Part shown: one piece after another, positions 9,475 through 23,984 of the stretch | How positions within the stretch are numbered: position 1 is the stretch's first letter | Layout: every line of letters begins with the position of its first letter | Assembly: GCA_027494165.1 (NCBI GenBank) | Contig: JAOSJM010000001.1 | Coordinates: 186,001 to 250,000, forward strand | From: Acidimicrobiia bacterium | GTDB taxonomy: Bacteria > Actinomycetota > Acidimicrobiia > IMCC26256 > JAOSJM01 | DNA: 64,000 nucleotides | Direction: 5' to 3' | Position numbers and translations under genes: made by a program | The notes under the pieces: model-generated | What the model saw: the letters and a program-made list of their open reading frames with translations, nothing else | What the model was told of the DNA's origin: nothing | Database searches by the model: none

Positions 9475-9511
9475 AGCGTGACGGGGCCCGACGCGCGATC
9501 CTGGCGACCGC

Positions 9512-10713
9512 ATGGCCGGCTACTCGATCATCCTCGCCGTCGCCGCGCTGACGACCTTCGCCCTCACCCCGGTGTTCCGGTGGCTCGCGATCCGTGTCGG
9601 CGCCGTCGCGGTCCCGGGCGACCGCAGCGTGCACAGCCGGCCCACCCCGATGCTCGGGGGCGCGGCCATGTTCGTGGGCTTCGCCGCGGCCATGGGGGCG
9701 GCCTCGCGGATGCCGCAGTTCCGGGAGATGTTCGACGGCTCCTCGGAGCCGCTCGGCGTCGTCCTCGCCGCCGGCGTCATGTTCTTCGTGGGGCTCCTCG
9801 ACGACTTCCGCGAGGTCTCGCCCCCGCCAAGGTGGCGGGCCAGGTGCTGAGCGGGAGCCTGCTCTCGCTCCTGGGTGTCAGCATGCTCTTCTTCCGCGTG
9901 CCGTTCGCCTCCTTCGACTACGTCGTCCTGTCGCCCGACCTCGCCCCGCTGGTGACGGTGCTCACGGTCGTGCTGATGGCGAACGCACTCAACCTCATCG
10001 ACGGCCTCGACGGGCTGGCGGCCGGGATCGTGGTCATCGCCGGGTCGGCGCTCTTCCTCTACGCCGACCGCCTCTTCAAGGCGGGGCTGCTCGAAGGGTC
10101 GAACCTCGGGCCGCTGGTGGCGATCATCGCGGTCGGCGTGGCGGCCGGCTTCCTGCCCCACAACTTCAACCCGGCGCGGATCTTCATGGGTGACGCCGGG
10201 GCGATGTTCCTCGGGCTGCTCATGGCCACGACCACGATCACGGTCGGGGGCCGCACCGCCGACCAGTTCAGCGGTCAGACCTACTTCTTCTTCGCCCCGC
10301 TGTTCATCCCGCTCGTCATCCTCGGCGTGCCGATCGTCGACACCCTGTTCGCGTTCCTCCGCCGGGTGGCGCGCCGCACCTCGTTCCACCTGGCCGACAA
10401 GGACCACCTCCACCACCGGCTGATGCGCCTCGGTCACGGGCCCCGGCGCACGGTCGTGATCCTCTGGGCGTGGACCGCGCTCCTCTCCGGCCTAGCCCTC
10501 CTGCCGACGTACCAGAACCGGTTCAACGCCGTCGTCCCCATCGGGGTCCTCGCGCTGGGCCTGGTCCTGTACGCCTTCTTCCATCCGGGCCTGCGCACGG
10601 CCCGGGAGCAGGCGCACGAGGCCGGTCGCCCCGGCCCGGACCCGGCCGACGAGGCGACGGAGCCCGAGGAGGTCGTCGACCTCTCGACGCGCCGGAGGGC
10701 CCGGCCCGGCTAG
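9512..10713 (+). CDS. WecA/TagO-type undecaprenyl-phosphate sugar-1-phosphate transferase (frameshifted)
   Basis: A polytopic GT4-family enzyme (MraY/WecA superfamily) that would transfer GlcNAc-1-P or a similar group to undecaprenyl phosphate, starting an envelope glycan. The first part (ATG 9512; GLLDDFRE) and the second (NLIDGLDGLAAG, FNPARIFMGDAGA, HLADKDHLHHRL) are in different frames. One missing base near 9820, in TCTCGCCCCCG, explains this and restores about 400 residues. Because all catalytic motifs are intact, an assembly indel is likelier than a pseudogene. A wecA/rfe-type gene directly before the atp operon is also the mycobacterial order. The C-terminus has an acidic tail after about ten membrane segments. 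Confidence 0.85.
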
Positions 10714-10725
10714 CGACGCCCCGAG

Positions 10726-10755
10726 TTGACGCCCCGGGGCGTGTCCCCCTACATT
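10726..10755 (+). promoter_or_regulatory. Sigma70-type promoter of the atp operon
   Basis: TTGACG (10726-10731) and TACATT (10750-10755) are separated by 18 bases, the clearest -35/-10 pair in the window. The spacer begins with a perfect 14-bp palindrome, ACGCCCCGGGGCGT (10729-10742), which could be an operator. Transcription would start near 10762, leaving a leader of about 75 bases before the first AtpI-like gene. Confidence 0.65.
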
Positions 10756-10837
10756 GCGAACCGTTTCACAAGCGGCCCGGGGGCAGCACGCGGGCGGGCC
10801 ACGTCCGGGGTCCGCCGTCGCGGTCGCCACGGATCGG

Positions 10838-11104
10838 ATGGGTGGAGACTTGGGCGATCGGCCAGCGACCTGGCAACGTGGCGTCGGCGACGGGCTCACG
10901 CGGGCCTTCGAGCTCGTCCTGACGCCGCTGCTGTTCGGCGCCCTCGGCTGGCTCGTCGACGCCTGGGCGGGGACCCGGCCCCTGATGACGCTGGTCTTCG
11001 GGCTCCTCGGCGCCGTGGGCGTGTTCGCCGCGACCTACTACCGCTACCAGGCCGAGATGGCCCGCGAGGAGGAGGGCAAGCCGTGGACGCGCCGGCCGCG
11101 GTGA
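10838..11104 (+). CDS. AtpZ/AtpI-family small membrane protein
   Basis: An 88-residue protein with two membrane segments (LTPLLFGALGWLVDAW and LMTLVFGLLGAVGVFAATYY) and a basic C-terminus, matching the AtpZ/AtpI family found at the head of F1Fo operons and implicated in c-ring assembly or Mg2+ supply. The ATG at 10838 is preferred to upstream in-frame starts because the extra sequence lacks family character. It overlaps the next gene by 22 bp. Confidence 0.75.
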   Translation: MGGDLGDRPATWQRGVGDGLTRAFELVLTPLLFGALGWLVDAWAGTRPLMTLVFGLLGAVGVFAATYYRYQAEMAREEEGKPWTRRPR

Positions 11105-11517
11105 CCGCCCCCGGCGCGGCCCTCGAGGGCCGGGTCGCCGCGGACATGGCCCGCAAGGCCGCCCTCGTCGCTCCACCGTTGCTCCTCGGGGTGGGGCTCC
11201 TCCGGGGCGTCGACGGCGCGGTGGGCGTGGCGCTGGCGCTGGCCCTCGTGGCCCTGAACCTCCTCGCCGCGGCCCGGATCATCACCTGGTCGGTGGCGAT
11301 CTCCCCGAACCTGCTCATGGGGGCCGTGCTGGGCGGCTACGCGCTGCGACTCGGCGCCCTGTTCGTGATCGTCCTCGGCCTCGAGCGACTGTCGTGGGTC
11401 GACGTGCCGGCGCTCGTGCTCACCCTGGCCCTCACCCACCTCGGCCTCCTGTTCTGGGAGATGCGCTCGGTGAGCCTCACCCTGGCGTACCCCGGCCTCC
11501 GTCCGGAGAAGGAGTAG
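11083..11517 (+). CDS. atpI: ATP synthase subunit I-like protein
   Basis: A 144-residue protein with four hydrophobic segments (LVAPPLLLGVGLLRG, VGVALALALVALNLLAAARI, LLMGAVLGGYALRLGALFVIVL, and a last one near PALVLTLALTHLGLLFW), fitting subunit I of the ATP synthase operon. The GTG at 11083 follows GAGGAGGAGGG at ideal distance, inside the end of the preceding AtpZ-like gene. It directly precedes atpB. The exact role of subunit I (assembly, probably c-ring) is known only in part. Confidence 0.75.
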   Translation: MDAPAAVTAPGAALEGRVAADMARKAALVAPPLLLGVGLLRGVDGAVGVALALALVALNLLAAARIITWSVAISPNLLMGAVLGGYALRLGALFVIVLGLERLSWVDVPALVLTLALTHLGLLFWEMRSVSLTLAYPGLRPEKE

Positions 11518-12573
<1,056 letters not shown>

Positions 12574-12582
12574 GAGCGGGCC

Positions 12583-13239
12583 ATGCGACGGTTCCGACTG
12601 CTCGCCGCGGCCTCCGCGTTGGTCGCCGTGGCCGTCCTCGGCCCGGCGGGCACCGCCTTCGCCGAGCCGAAGGGCCACGCCGAGGAGGAGTGCATCGAGA
12701 TCCTCGAGGGCGGCGGCGAGATCGACGAGTGCCAGGAGGCACCCAGCCCGATCGCGCCCGAGGTGAACGAGATCATCTGGGGCGGGCTGTTCTTCCTGAT
12801 CGTGGCCGGCGTCCTCATCAAGTTCGCCTTCCCCGCGCTCCGCCAGGGCCTCAAGGCTCGCGAGGACCGGATCCGGGGCGACCTGGAGGAGGCCGAGCAC
12901 GCCAAGACCGAGGCCGAGCGGACCCTCGAGGAGTACCGGGGTCAGCTCGCCTCGGCCCGTGACGAGGCGGGCCGGATCATCGAGGAGGCCCGCCAGGCCG
13001 CCGACCAGGTTCGGGCCGACCTCGTCTCCCGGGCCGAGGCCGAGGCCGCGGAGCTGCGCGCCCGGGCCCAGGAGGACATCCGCCTGGCCACCGAGCGGGC
13101 CACGGCCGACCTGCGTCAGCAGGTGACCGATCTGGCCATCGATCTGGCCGAGCGGGTCGTGGAGCGCAACCTGGACCGCGACACCCAGGTCGCGCTGGTC
13201 GAGAGCTTCATCGACCAGGTCGGAGGGCGGCCGGCGTGA
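12583..13239 (+). CDS. atpF: ATP synthase subunit b with N-terminal extension
   Basis: A 218-residue stator subunit. The membrane helix ([20 protein letters not shown]) is unusually preceded by some 60 residues: a signal-peptide-like stretch ([22 protein letters not shown]), then an acidic segment with two cysteines. After the membrane comes a long charged coiled coil (about residues 85-190) and an AtpH-binding end. A secreted N-terminal extension before the b-subunit helix is not the textbook form. The stop overlaps the atpH start by 4 bp. Confidence 0.93.
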   Translation: MRRFRLLAAASALVAVAVLGPAGTAFAEPKGHAEEECIEILEGGGEIDECQEAPSPIAPEVNEIIWGGLFFLIVAGVLIKFAFPALRQGLKAREDRIRGDLEEAEHAKTEAERTLEEYRGQLASARDEAGRIIEEARQAADQVRADLVSRAEAEAAELRARAQEDIRLATERATADLRQQVTDLAIDLAERVVERNLDRDTQVALVESFIDQVGGRPA

Positions 13240-13780
13240 GCGACCGCACCGCCGCCGCCGGCGCCCGGGTCGAGGCGTACGCCACCGCCCTGCTCGAGGT
13301 GGCCCGGGCCGAGGGAACGCTCGGCGAGGTCGAGGACGAGCTGTTCCGCTTCGCCCGGGCCGTGGAGGGCAACGACGCCCTCCGCCTGGCCCTCACCGAC
13401 CAGGCCCTGCCGGTCGAGCGCCGGATCGCCGTGGTGGAGGAGCTGCTGGAGGCCAAGGCCCTGCGGACCACCGTGGCCCTGGCGTCGCTCCTCGTGGGCG
13501 CGGGCCGAGCGGGCGACATGAGCGCGATCATCGAGCGGTTCGTCGAGAAGGCCGCGGCCGAGCGTGCGCACGAGGTGGCCGAGGTCCGCAGCGCCATCCC
13601 GCTCGACGAGGGACAGCGGAGGCGCCTGGCCGAGGCGCTCTCGGCGGCCACCGGCAAGCAGGTGGAGGTCGTGCTCGTGGTCGACCCGAAGGTGATGGGC
13701 GGCCTCGTCGCCCGCATCGGCGACACCGTGATCGACGGGACGGTCTCCCACCGGCTCGAGCAGTTGAAGGAGCGGACCTG

Positions 13781-13781
<1 letters not shown>
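13236..13781 (+). CDS. atpH: ATP synthase subunit delta
   Basis: The 181-residue stator protein linking subunit b to the top of F1. An N-terminal six-helix domain ([19 protein letters not shown]) and the C-terminal family signature ([20 protein letters not shown]) are clear. GTG start in the atpF stop, and its TGA overlaps the atpA ATG by one base, so the whole b-delta-alpha block is translationally coupled. Confidence 0.95.
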
Positions 13782-17936
<4,155 letters not shown>

Positions 17937-17937
17937 C

Positions 17938-18342
17938 GTGCCGCTCGGGGTCACCGTCGTCTCGCCCGAGCAGGTGCTCTTCGAGGGCGAGGCGGACATG
18001 GTCGTGTGCACCACGACCGAGGGGGAGCTCGCCTTCCTGCCCGGGCACGTGCCGTTCCTCGGCGCGCTCCGGATCGCCAAGGTGCGCGTCCTCTTCTCCG
18101 ACGAGAGTGAGGAGGTGGTGGCGGTCCACCGTGGCTTCGTCGAGGTGCGCCACGACCGGGTGACGATCCTCTCCGACGCCGCCGAGCTTCCCCGCCACAT
18201 CGACCGGGAGCGGGCTCAGGAGGCCAAGGAGCGCATCGAGGAGCTGCTGCGGACCGGGGTCGACCCGTCGCCGGAGCTCAACGAGGCCCTGGCCCGGGCC
18301 AACCTCCGCCTCGAGCTGTTCGACTACTTCACCCGCCCGTAG
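17938..18342 (+). CDS. atpC: ATP synthase subunit epsilon
   Basis: A 134-residue subunit of the central stalk. The N-terminal beta-sandwich (VTVVSPEQVLFEGEADMV, GELAFLPGHVPFLGAL) is followed by a two-helix C-terminal domain (RERAQEAKERIEELL), which in homologues inhibits ATP hydrolysis. GTG start one base after atpD, with CAGGAG upstream. It is the last gene of the operon; a pair of palindromic repeats follows 15 bases later and probably ends transcription. Confidence 0.95.
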   Translation: MPLGVTVVSPEQVLFEGEADMVVCTTTEGELAFLPGHVPFLGALRIAKVRVLFSDESEEVVAVHRGFVEVRHDRVTILSDAAELPRHIDRERAQEAKERIEELLRTGVDPSPELNEALARANLRLELFDYFTRP

Positions 18343-18356
18343 GAGGCCGCCGAAGG

Positions 18357-18470
18357 GGCGTCTCGGGTGTCTCTACCGTCGCTCAGCGGGGGTATCGACA
18401 CCCGAGAGCGGACGATCGGCGTCTCGGGTGTCTCTACCGTCGCTCAGCGGGGGTATCGACACCCGAGAGC
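18357..18470. repeat. Tandem pair of 53-bp palindromic intergenic repeats
   Basis: Two identical 53-bp units (18357-18409 and 18418-18470) are separated by 8 bases. Each folds into a hairpin: arms TCTCGGGTGTC and GACACCCGAGA (11 bp), then a 2x2 internal loop and an inner TACC/GGTA pairing. A diverged third copy lies at 59019. The position after atpC suggests terminator use, but recurrence in unrelated intergenic sites points to a dispersed repeat family. Confidence 0.85.
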
Positions 18471-18508
18471 CGGGAGGGGCGCGCGATCGGCCCGCCTCCC
18501 CGGCCCCC

Positions 18509-18514
18509 TACGCT
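18509..18514 (+). promoter_or_regulatory. Candidate -10 hexamer (TACGCT) of the lipoprotein gene
   Basis: TACGCT ends seven bases before the GTG start at 18522. That distance would put transcription start at or next to the start codon, as in leaderless actinobacterial mRNAs. Confidence 0.4.
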
Positions 18515-18521
18515 CGTTACC

Positions 18522-19496
18522 GTGCGCGTCCGATCCCTCCTCACCGTGCTCGCCCTCGTCGTGACCGCCTGTAGCGGTGGTGCCACCGCGGAGAGCGACG
18601 GCGATGACGAGGTCCGGCCCGCGCCCGACCTCGGGCCGTACCGCGGTCTGGGGACCTGGGTCGACGCGTTCGACTACGGGCCCGCGTTCCAGGCCTTCGG
18701 CACGCAGCCGCCGGTGGCCCCCGAGAGCGTCGACGACATGGCCCGGCTCGGGGTCCGGACCCTGTTCCTCCAGGCCGCCAAGGACGACGAGCGCTCGCCC
18801 GACCTCCTCGTGGACGAGGAGCTGGTCTCCGCGATCCTGACCCGGGCCCACGAGCGGGGGCTGCGCGTCGTCGCCTGGTACCTGCCCACGCTGGGCGACG
18901 TCGACGCCGACCTCCGGCGGCTCCGGGCCCTCCACGAGCTCGAGGTCGACGGGCACCGCTTCGACGGGCTGGCCGTGGACGTCGAGTGGACCCGTGACGT
19001 CCCCGACCCGGAGGAACGCAACCGGCGGCTCGTCGAGCTGTCACGGCGGCTCCGCGACCTGGTGGGCGACGAGGCGCTCGGGGCCATCGTGTTCCCGCCC
19101 GTGCAGCTCGAGGTGGTGAACCCGAACCTGTGGCCGTCCTTCCCGTGGCGGGACCTCGAGCCGTACTACGACGTGTGGCTGCCCATGGCCTACTGGACCC
19201 TCCGCGAGGGCGACTACCGCGACGCCTACCGCTACACCGAGGAGAGCATCCGGAGGCTGCGCGCCAACCTGGGCGACCCGGACGCACCCGTCCACCCGAT
19301 CGGAGGGATCGGGGACGACTCGAGCCCGCTCGACTACGAGCTCCTCCACCGGACCGTGCAGGAGCACGACGCCCTGGGCTGGTCGGTGTACGACTTCGCG
19401 ACCACGAGCAGCGCCGGGTGGGTCCATCTCCGCGCGCCGGAGACCGGGGACCCGGCCGGCACCGATCAGCCCGGGTCGCCCTCGAGCACGTCGTAG
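18522..19496 (+). CDS. Lipoprotein, putative TIM-barrel glycoside-hydrolase-like protein
   Basis: A 324-residue exported protein. The N-terminus ([18 protein letters not shown]) is a lipoprotein signal with lipobox VTAC, so the mature protein is anchored outside the membrane. The body has TIM-barrel-like strands such as [38 protein letters not shown] and [12 protein letters not shown], resembling putative glycoside hydrolases; the acidic residues in AVDVEW and near PMAYW are candidate catalytic groups. Substrate is unknown. Its 3' end overlaps glpX on the other strand by 31 bp. Confidence 0.65.
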   Translation: MRVRSLLTVLALVVTACSGGATAESDGDDEVRPAPDLGPYRGLGTWVDAFDYGPAFQAFGTQPPVAPESVDDMARLGVRTLFLQAAKDDERSPDLLVDEELVSAILTRAHERGLRVVAWYLPTLGDVDADLRRLRALHELEVDGHRFDGLAVDVEWTRDVPDPEERNRRLVELSRRLRDLVGDEALGAIVFPPVQLEVVNPNLWPSFPWRDLEPYYDVWLPMAYWTLREGDYRDAYRYTEESIRRLRANLGDPDAPVHPIGGIGDDSSPLDYELLHRTVQEHDALGWSVYDFATTSSAGWVHLRAPETGDPAGTDQPGSPSSTS

Positions 19497-20466
19497 TAGC
19501 GGGCCAGCTTCTGCCAGCGGTGGTTGGCGTCGATCTTGCGGATGGTCCCGGACTTCGACCGCATGACCAGCGACTGGGTGCTGGCCCCGGTGCCCCAGTA
19601 GCGGACGCCCTTGAGGAGCTCCCCGTCGGTGATCCCGGTGGCGGCGAAGAAGACGTCGTCCCCGGCGACGAGGTCCTCGGTGGTCAGGACCCGGGTGAGG
19701 TCGTAGCCGGCGTCGAGCGCGGCCTGGCGCTCGCGGTCGTCGCGCGGCCACAGGCGGGCCTGGATGGCGCCGCCGAGGGCCTTGAGGGCGCAGGCCGCGA
19801 TCACGCCCTCGGGGTCCCGCCCACCCCGAAGAGCACGTCGGCGCCGCTCTCGGGCCAGGCCGTCGTGATGGCACCGGCCACGTCGCCGTCGGGGATGAGC
19901 CGGATCCTGGCCCCGGCCTCCCGGCACTGCCGGATGATCTCGGCGTGGCGGTCCCGGTCGAGGATCACCGCCGTGACGTCGCGGACGTCCTTGCCCAGGG
20001 CCTTGGCCACGGCCCGCAGGTTGTGGTCCACGGGGGCGTCGATCGCGATGGCGTCGCGGGCCTCGGAGCCGACCGCGATCTTCTCCATGTAGACGCAGGG
20101 CCCCGGATCGAACATCGTGCCCCGCTCGGAGACCGCGATCACCGAGATCGCGTTGGGGCGCCCGAGCGAGGTGAGGGTGGTCCCGTCGATCGGGTCGACG
20201 GCGACGTCGCAGTGCGGCGGGCTGCCGTCGCCGACCTCCTCGCCGTTGTAGAGCATGGGGGCCTCGTCCTTCTCCCCCTCGCCGATGACGACGATGCCGT
20301 CCATGGACACGCTGTCGAGGACCGTTCGCATGCCGTCGACCGCGGCCTGGTCGGCCGCCTCCTTGTCGCCCCGGCCCATCCAGCGCCCGGCTGCCAGCGC
20401 CGCCGCCTCGGTGACGCGGACCAGCTCCATGGCCAGGTTGCGGTCGGGGGGCCGGGACTGCTCCAT
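19466..20466 (-). CDS. glpX: Class II fructose-1,6-bisphosphatase (frameshifted)
   Basis: GlpX hydrolyses fructose-1,6-bisphosphate in gluconeogenesis and is the only FBPase type of many actinobacteria. The metal-binding motifs [25 protein letters not shown] and the segment [16 protein letters not shown] are visible, as is the C-terminal [13 protein letters not shown]. The frame changes at about 19815, inside GVGGTPEG, because one base is missing; the repaired protein has 333 residues. ATG 20466 has GAGGAG six bases upstream. It overlaps the end of the convergent lipoprotein gene and is divergent from the mutase gene. Confidence 0.93.
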
Positions 20467-20577
20467 CGGTCGCTCCTCGTCTCGACGCTCGGCGGCGACT
20501 GTAGTAGGCGCCTGCGCCCGTTCGGGCTCGTCGGCCCCCGTGCGCCCGGCCTCCCCCCGGCGCGCGATCATCTGACC

Positions 20578-22213
20578 ATGCCGAGCCCGAGAGACGAGTG
20601 GAGAGAGGCCTTCGACGCCGCCCCGCGCCGCGAGGCCGACTTCGACACGATGTCGGGGATCCCGGTCGAGCCGGTCTACGGCCCGGCCGACGCGGAGCAC
20701 CCCGGCCAGTGGCCCTACACGCGGGGCCCGTACGCCTCCATGTACCGCTCGAAGCTGTGGACCATGCGCATGTTCGCGGGCTTCGGCACCGCGCCGGACA
20801 CGAACCGCCGGTTCCGAGAGCTGCTCGCGGCCGGGGGGAGCGGTCTCTCCACCGCCTTCGATCTCCCGACCCTCATGGGCCGCGACTCCGACGACCCGCT
20901 CGCGCTCGGAGAGGTCGGGCGCTGCGGCGTCGCCGTCGACACCCTGTCCGACGTCGAGGACCTCTACCGCGACATCGACCTCGGCGCCGTCACGACGTCG
21001 ATGACCATCAACGGGCCGGCCGCGGTGGTCCTCGCGATGTACGTGGCCGCGGCCGAGCGCTCCGGGGTGCCCCGTCGCGAGCTGGGCGGGACGCTCCAGA
21101 ACGACATCCTCAAGGAGTACCAGGCCCAGAAGGAGTTCGTGTTCCCGCCCCGTCCGTCGGTGCGCCTCGTGGCCGACACCATCCGGTTCTGCTCGGCCGA
21201 GATGCCCCGATGGCACACGATCTCGGTGTCCGGCTACCACATCCGGGAGGCCGGATCGACGGCGGCCCAGGAGCTCGCGTTCACGATCGCGAACGGCTTC
21301 GCCTACGTGGAGGCCGCCCTCGCGGCGGGCCTGTCGGTCGACGACTTCGCGCCCCGGCTGAGCTTCTTCTTCAACGCCCACGTCGACTTCTTCGAGGAGA
21401 TCGCCAAGTACCGGGCGGCGCGCCGCATCTGGGCCCGGTGGCTGCGCGACCGCTACGACGCCCGCGACCCCCGATCGCAGCAGCTCCGGTTCCACACCCA
21501 GACGGCGGGGGTGTCGCTCACCGCCCAGCAGCCCGAGGTGAACATCGTCCGGACCGCCATCGAGGCGTTGGCGGGGGTGCTCGGGGGCACCCAGAGCCTC
21601 CACACCAACTCCATGGACGAGGTGCTCGCGCTGCCGACCGAGAAGGCGGCGCGGATCGCCCTGCGGACCCAGCAGGTGATCGCCCACGAGACCCGGGTCG
21701 CCAACGTGGCCGACCCCCTCGGGGGCTCCTGGTACGTCGAGGCCCTCACCGACGAGATGGAGCACCGGGCCGAGGAGGTCTTCACGCACCTCGACGAGAT
21801 CGGCCACGGTTCGATCCTCGAGGGGGTCCTCTCGGGGATCGAGTCGGGGTGGTTCCAGCGCGAGATCGGCGACGCGGCCTACGAGATCGAACGCAAGCGC
21901 AACGACGGGCGGCACGTCGTGGTGGGGGTCAACGCCTTCACGGAGGGGAACGACGAGCCTCCTCCGGAGATCCTCCGCATCGGACCCCGCGTCGAGGAGG
22001 AGCAGCTCGAGCGGCTGGCGAAGGTGAGGGCGGTGCGCGACGGCGAGCGGGTCGGCGCGGCCCTGGCCCGGGTCCGGGCCGACGCGGCCGAGCCCACGGT
22101 GAACCTGATGCCGGCCATCATCGAGGCCGTCTCGGCCTACGCGACCGTGGGGGGAGGTCATGGCCGCCCTCGCCGACGTGTTCGGTCGGTACGTCGAGAC
22201 ACCGGTCGTCTGA
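20578..22213 (+). CDS. Acyl-CoA mutase large subunit (methylmalonyl/isobutyryl-CoA mutase family, frameshifted at 3' end)
   Basis: About 545 residues of the TIM-barrel substrate domain of coenzyme-B12-dependent acyl-CoA mutases, without the C-terminal B12-binding domain; such forms pair with a separate small subunit, which is not in this window. Conserved parts include [44 protein letters not shown] and [18 protein letters not shown]. Where methylmalonyl-CoA mutase has the carboxylate-binding Arg (EFMVRNT), this protein has Gln (EYQAQKE), as isobutyryl- and 2-hydroxyisobutyryl-CoA mutases do. One extra G in the run 22149-22154 fuses it to the next gene; removing it gives [17 protein letters not shown] and a TGA at 22211. 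Confidence 0.85.
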
Positions 22214-22221
22214 CCCGGCCC

Positions 22222-22842
22222 GTGGACCCCAGGCTCGTCTCGGCCGCCCGGGAGGCGATCGGGTTCATGCCCGACGACGAGGGCCTCGCCCTCCACCGGG
22301 CCGCGCTCGACGCTCCGTCGGTCGGGCCCCTCCTCGAGATCGGTACGTACTGCGGGAAGTCCGCGATCTACCTGGGGGCGGCCGCTCGGGAGCGGGGGAC
22401 GGTGCTGTTCACGGTCGACCACCACCGGGGTTCGGAGGAGAACCAGGCCGGTTGGGAGCACCACGACCTGCGCCTCGTCGACCCCGAGACCGGTCGGATG
22501 GACACCCTGCCGTTCTTCCGGCGCACGATCGAGCGGGCGGGCCTGGAGGACGTCGTCGTCGCGGTGGTCGGGGACTCGCCCACGGTCGCCGAGCACTGGC
22601 GGACGCCGCTGCGCCTCCTCTTCGTCGACGGGGGCCACGCCGAGGACGTCGCCATGGCCGACTACGAGCGCTGGGCGCCCCACGTGGCCGAGACCGGCCT
22701 CCTGGCCGTCCACGACGTCTTCGAGGACCCCGCCGACGGCGGCCAGGCCCCGTTCCACGTCTGGGAGCGGGCCGTCGGGTCGGGCCGCTTCGAGCCCGTC
22801 GGGGCGACCGGGAGCCTGCGGGTGCTCCGGCGCGTCGGCTGA
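22222..22842 (+). CDS. Class I SAM-dependent methyltransferase-like protein
   Basis: A 206-residue Rossmann-fold protein starting at GTG 22222. [19 protein letters not shown] is motif [15 protein letters not shown] the acidic motif II, and [20 protein letters not shown] the motif IV/product-binding region, typical of the Methyltransf_24 (CmcI/macrocin-type) group. It lies nine bases after the corrected stop of the mutase gene, so the two are probably cotranscribed. Substrate unknown. The literal reading makes a 965-residue fusion with the mutase, which I reject as an indel effect. Confidence 0.75.
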   Translation: MDPRLVSAAREAIGFMPDDEGLALHRAALDAPSVGPLLEIGTYCGKSAIYLGAAARERGTVLFTVDHHRGSEENQAGWEHHDLRLVDPETGRMDTLPFFRRTIERAGLEDVVVAVVGDSPTVAEHWRTPLRLLFVDGGHAEDVAMADYERWAPHVAETGLLAVHDVFEDPADGGQAPFHVWERAVGSGRFEPVGATGSLRVLRRVG

Positions 22843-22859
22843 CCGGCGAGGGGTGAGGG

Positions 22860-23984
22860 TCAGTCGTCGCCGGGGTCGCGCAGCAGCGCGAACTCGGCGG
22901 CCAGCACCTCGTCGCGGTCGAGGCCGATGGGCAACCCCTCGCCCCGGAAGAAGCCCGAGGTGAGCCCGCTGCCGCCGAGGGCGTGCGCGGCGAGCACCAC
23001 CGCGGCGGAGTTCCAGGTGGGCTGCTCCTCGGGGTAGCGCTCCCCGCTCTCGTGGAACGCCTCGTCCTCGAAGTTCGAGCCGGTCCAGTAGCCGCCGTCC
23101 TCGTGCCGGAGGAACTGCACCCACTCGAAGAGGGTGAGCGCCTGGTCCCGGCACCCGACCGCGTCCAGGGTGAGGACGAGCTCGCAGGTCTCGGCGGCGG
23201 TGATCCACGGGCGGTCCGACACGCAGCGCACCCCGCGTCCGGGGACCACGAACGTCGGCCATCCCCGGGTCACACGCTCGTAGGCCGCGATCCCCCGCAA
23301 CGCCCCCCCGAGGATCGGGTAGTACCAGTCCATCGCCCACCGCTCCTTGTCGAGGAAGACGTGGGGCCGGTGCTGGATGGCGTGGGCGAGCGAGCCGAGC
23401 GAGAGCTCCCAGTCGGGGCGCTCCTGGCCCAGGTGCTCGGCGAGGACGATCGCGCAGCGGAGGCTGGCGTGGATGCTGGAGGAACCCGTCAGCAGGGCCC
23501 CGTCGGCGGGATCGTCGGCACGCCAGGCGATCTCGCCGGTCTCGTTCTGGTGGGCGAGCGCGAAGTCGATCGCGGACTCGACGACCGGCCACAGCTCCGC
23601 GAGGAACCCGTCGTCGCCGGTGGAGAGGTAGTGGTGGAGCACACCGTTGGCGACGTAGCACGCGACGTTGGTGTCCCGGGTGGGGTCCTTCACGTCGTTG
23701 CCGACGTAGTAGGCGAACCAGCCCCCGTCGGGCCGTTGCGTGGACCGCAGCCACTGGTAGGCCCGCTCGGCCTCGCGGTGCCGACCGCCGACGTCGAGCG
23801 CCATCGCCGCCTCGACGAGGTTCCAGGGGTCGGTGTGGCCGCCCGGGACCCACGGGATGTTCCCGTCGGGGAGCTGATGGGCGGCGATGGCCTCGACGGT
23901 CGCTTCGACCTCCGCCGCCGTGATGACGCCGTCGACCTCGGGCAGCCGCGGCTGGTCGGCCCGTGCGGGTTCAGGCTGCGACAT
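22860..23984 (-). CDS. Prenyltransferase/squalene-cyclase-like alpha-alpha toroid protein
   Basis: A 374-residue protein built of alpha-alpha repeats similar to prenyltransferase/terpene-cyclase toroids and some glycoside hydrolases. Repeated aromatic-Gly motifs are visible: [45 protein letters not shown]. No DXDD cyclase motif is present, so cyclase activity is doubtful. It is the last gene of a three-gene leftward unit (GT4, methyltransferase, this gene) and overlaps the methyltransferase by 14 bp. That linkage suggests work on the same glycolipid or glycan. Confidence 0.7.
   Translation of the reverse strand: MSQPEPARADQPRLPEVDGVITAAEVEATVEAIAAHQLPDGNIPWVPGGHTDPWNLVEAAMALDVGGRHREAERAYQWLRSTQRPDGGWFAYYVGNDVKDPTRDTNVACYVANGVLHHYLSTGDDGFLAELWPVVESAIDFALAHQNETGEIAWRADDPADGALLTGSSSIHASLRCAIVLAEHLGQERPDWELSLGSLAHAIQHRPHVFLDKERWAMDWYYPILGGALRGIAAYERVTRGWPTFVVPGRGVRCVSDRPWITAAETCELVLTLDAVGCRDQALTLFEWVQFLRHEDGGYWTGSNFEDEAFHESGERYPEEQPTWNSAAVVLAAHALGGSGLTSGFFRGEGLPIGLDRDEVLAAEFALLRDPGDD

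Noticed and set aside
9512-10713. Two separate genes or a pseudogene for the WecA-type enzyme
   Set aside because: Both halves together hold all catalytic motifs in order and join with a single missing base, in a window full of such indels.
18367-18564. Small ORF inside the palindromic repeat after atpC
   Set aside because: It has no ribosome binding site or family, and its sequence is simply the translation of the repeat; conserved structure is at the DNA level.
20578-22842. Mutase-methyltransferase bifunctional enzyme
   Set aside because: Removing one G from a six-G run gives the normal mutase C-terminus and stop before the methyltransferase GTG.
19801-23853. A 1350-codon open frame on the minus strand
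   Set aside because: It crosses glpX, the mutase and the methyltransferase. Only its last part (glpX) has family character; the rest is a high-GC shadow of plus-strand genes.
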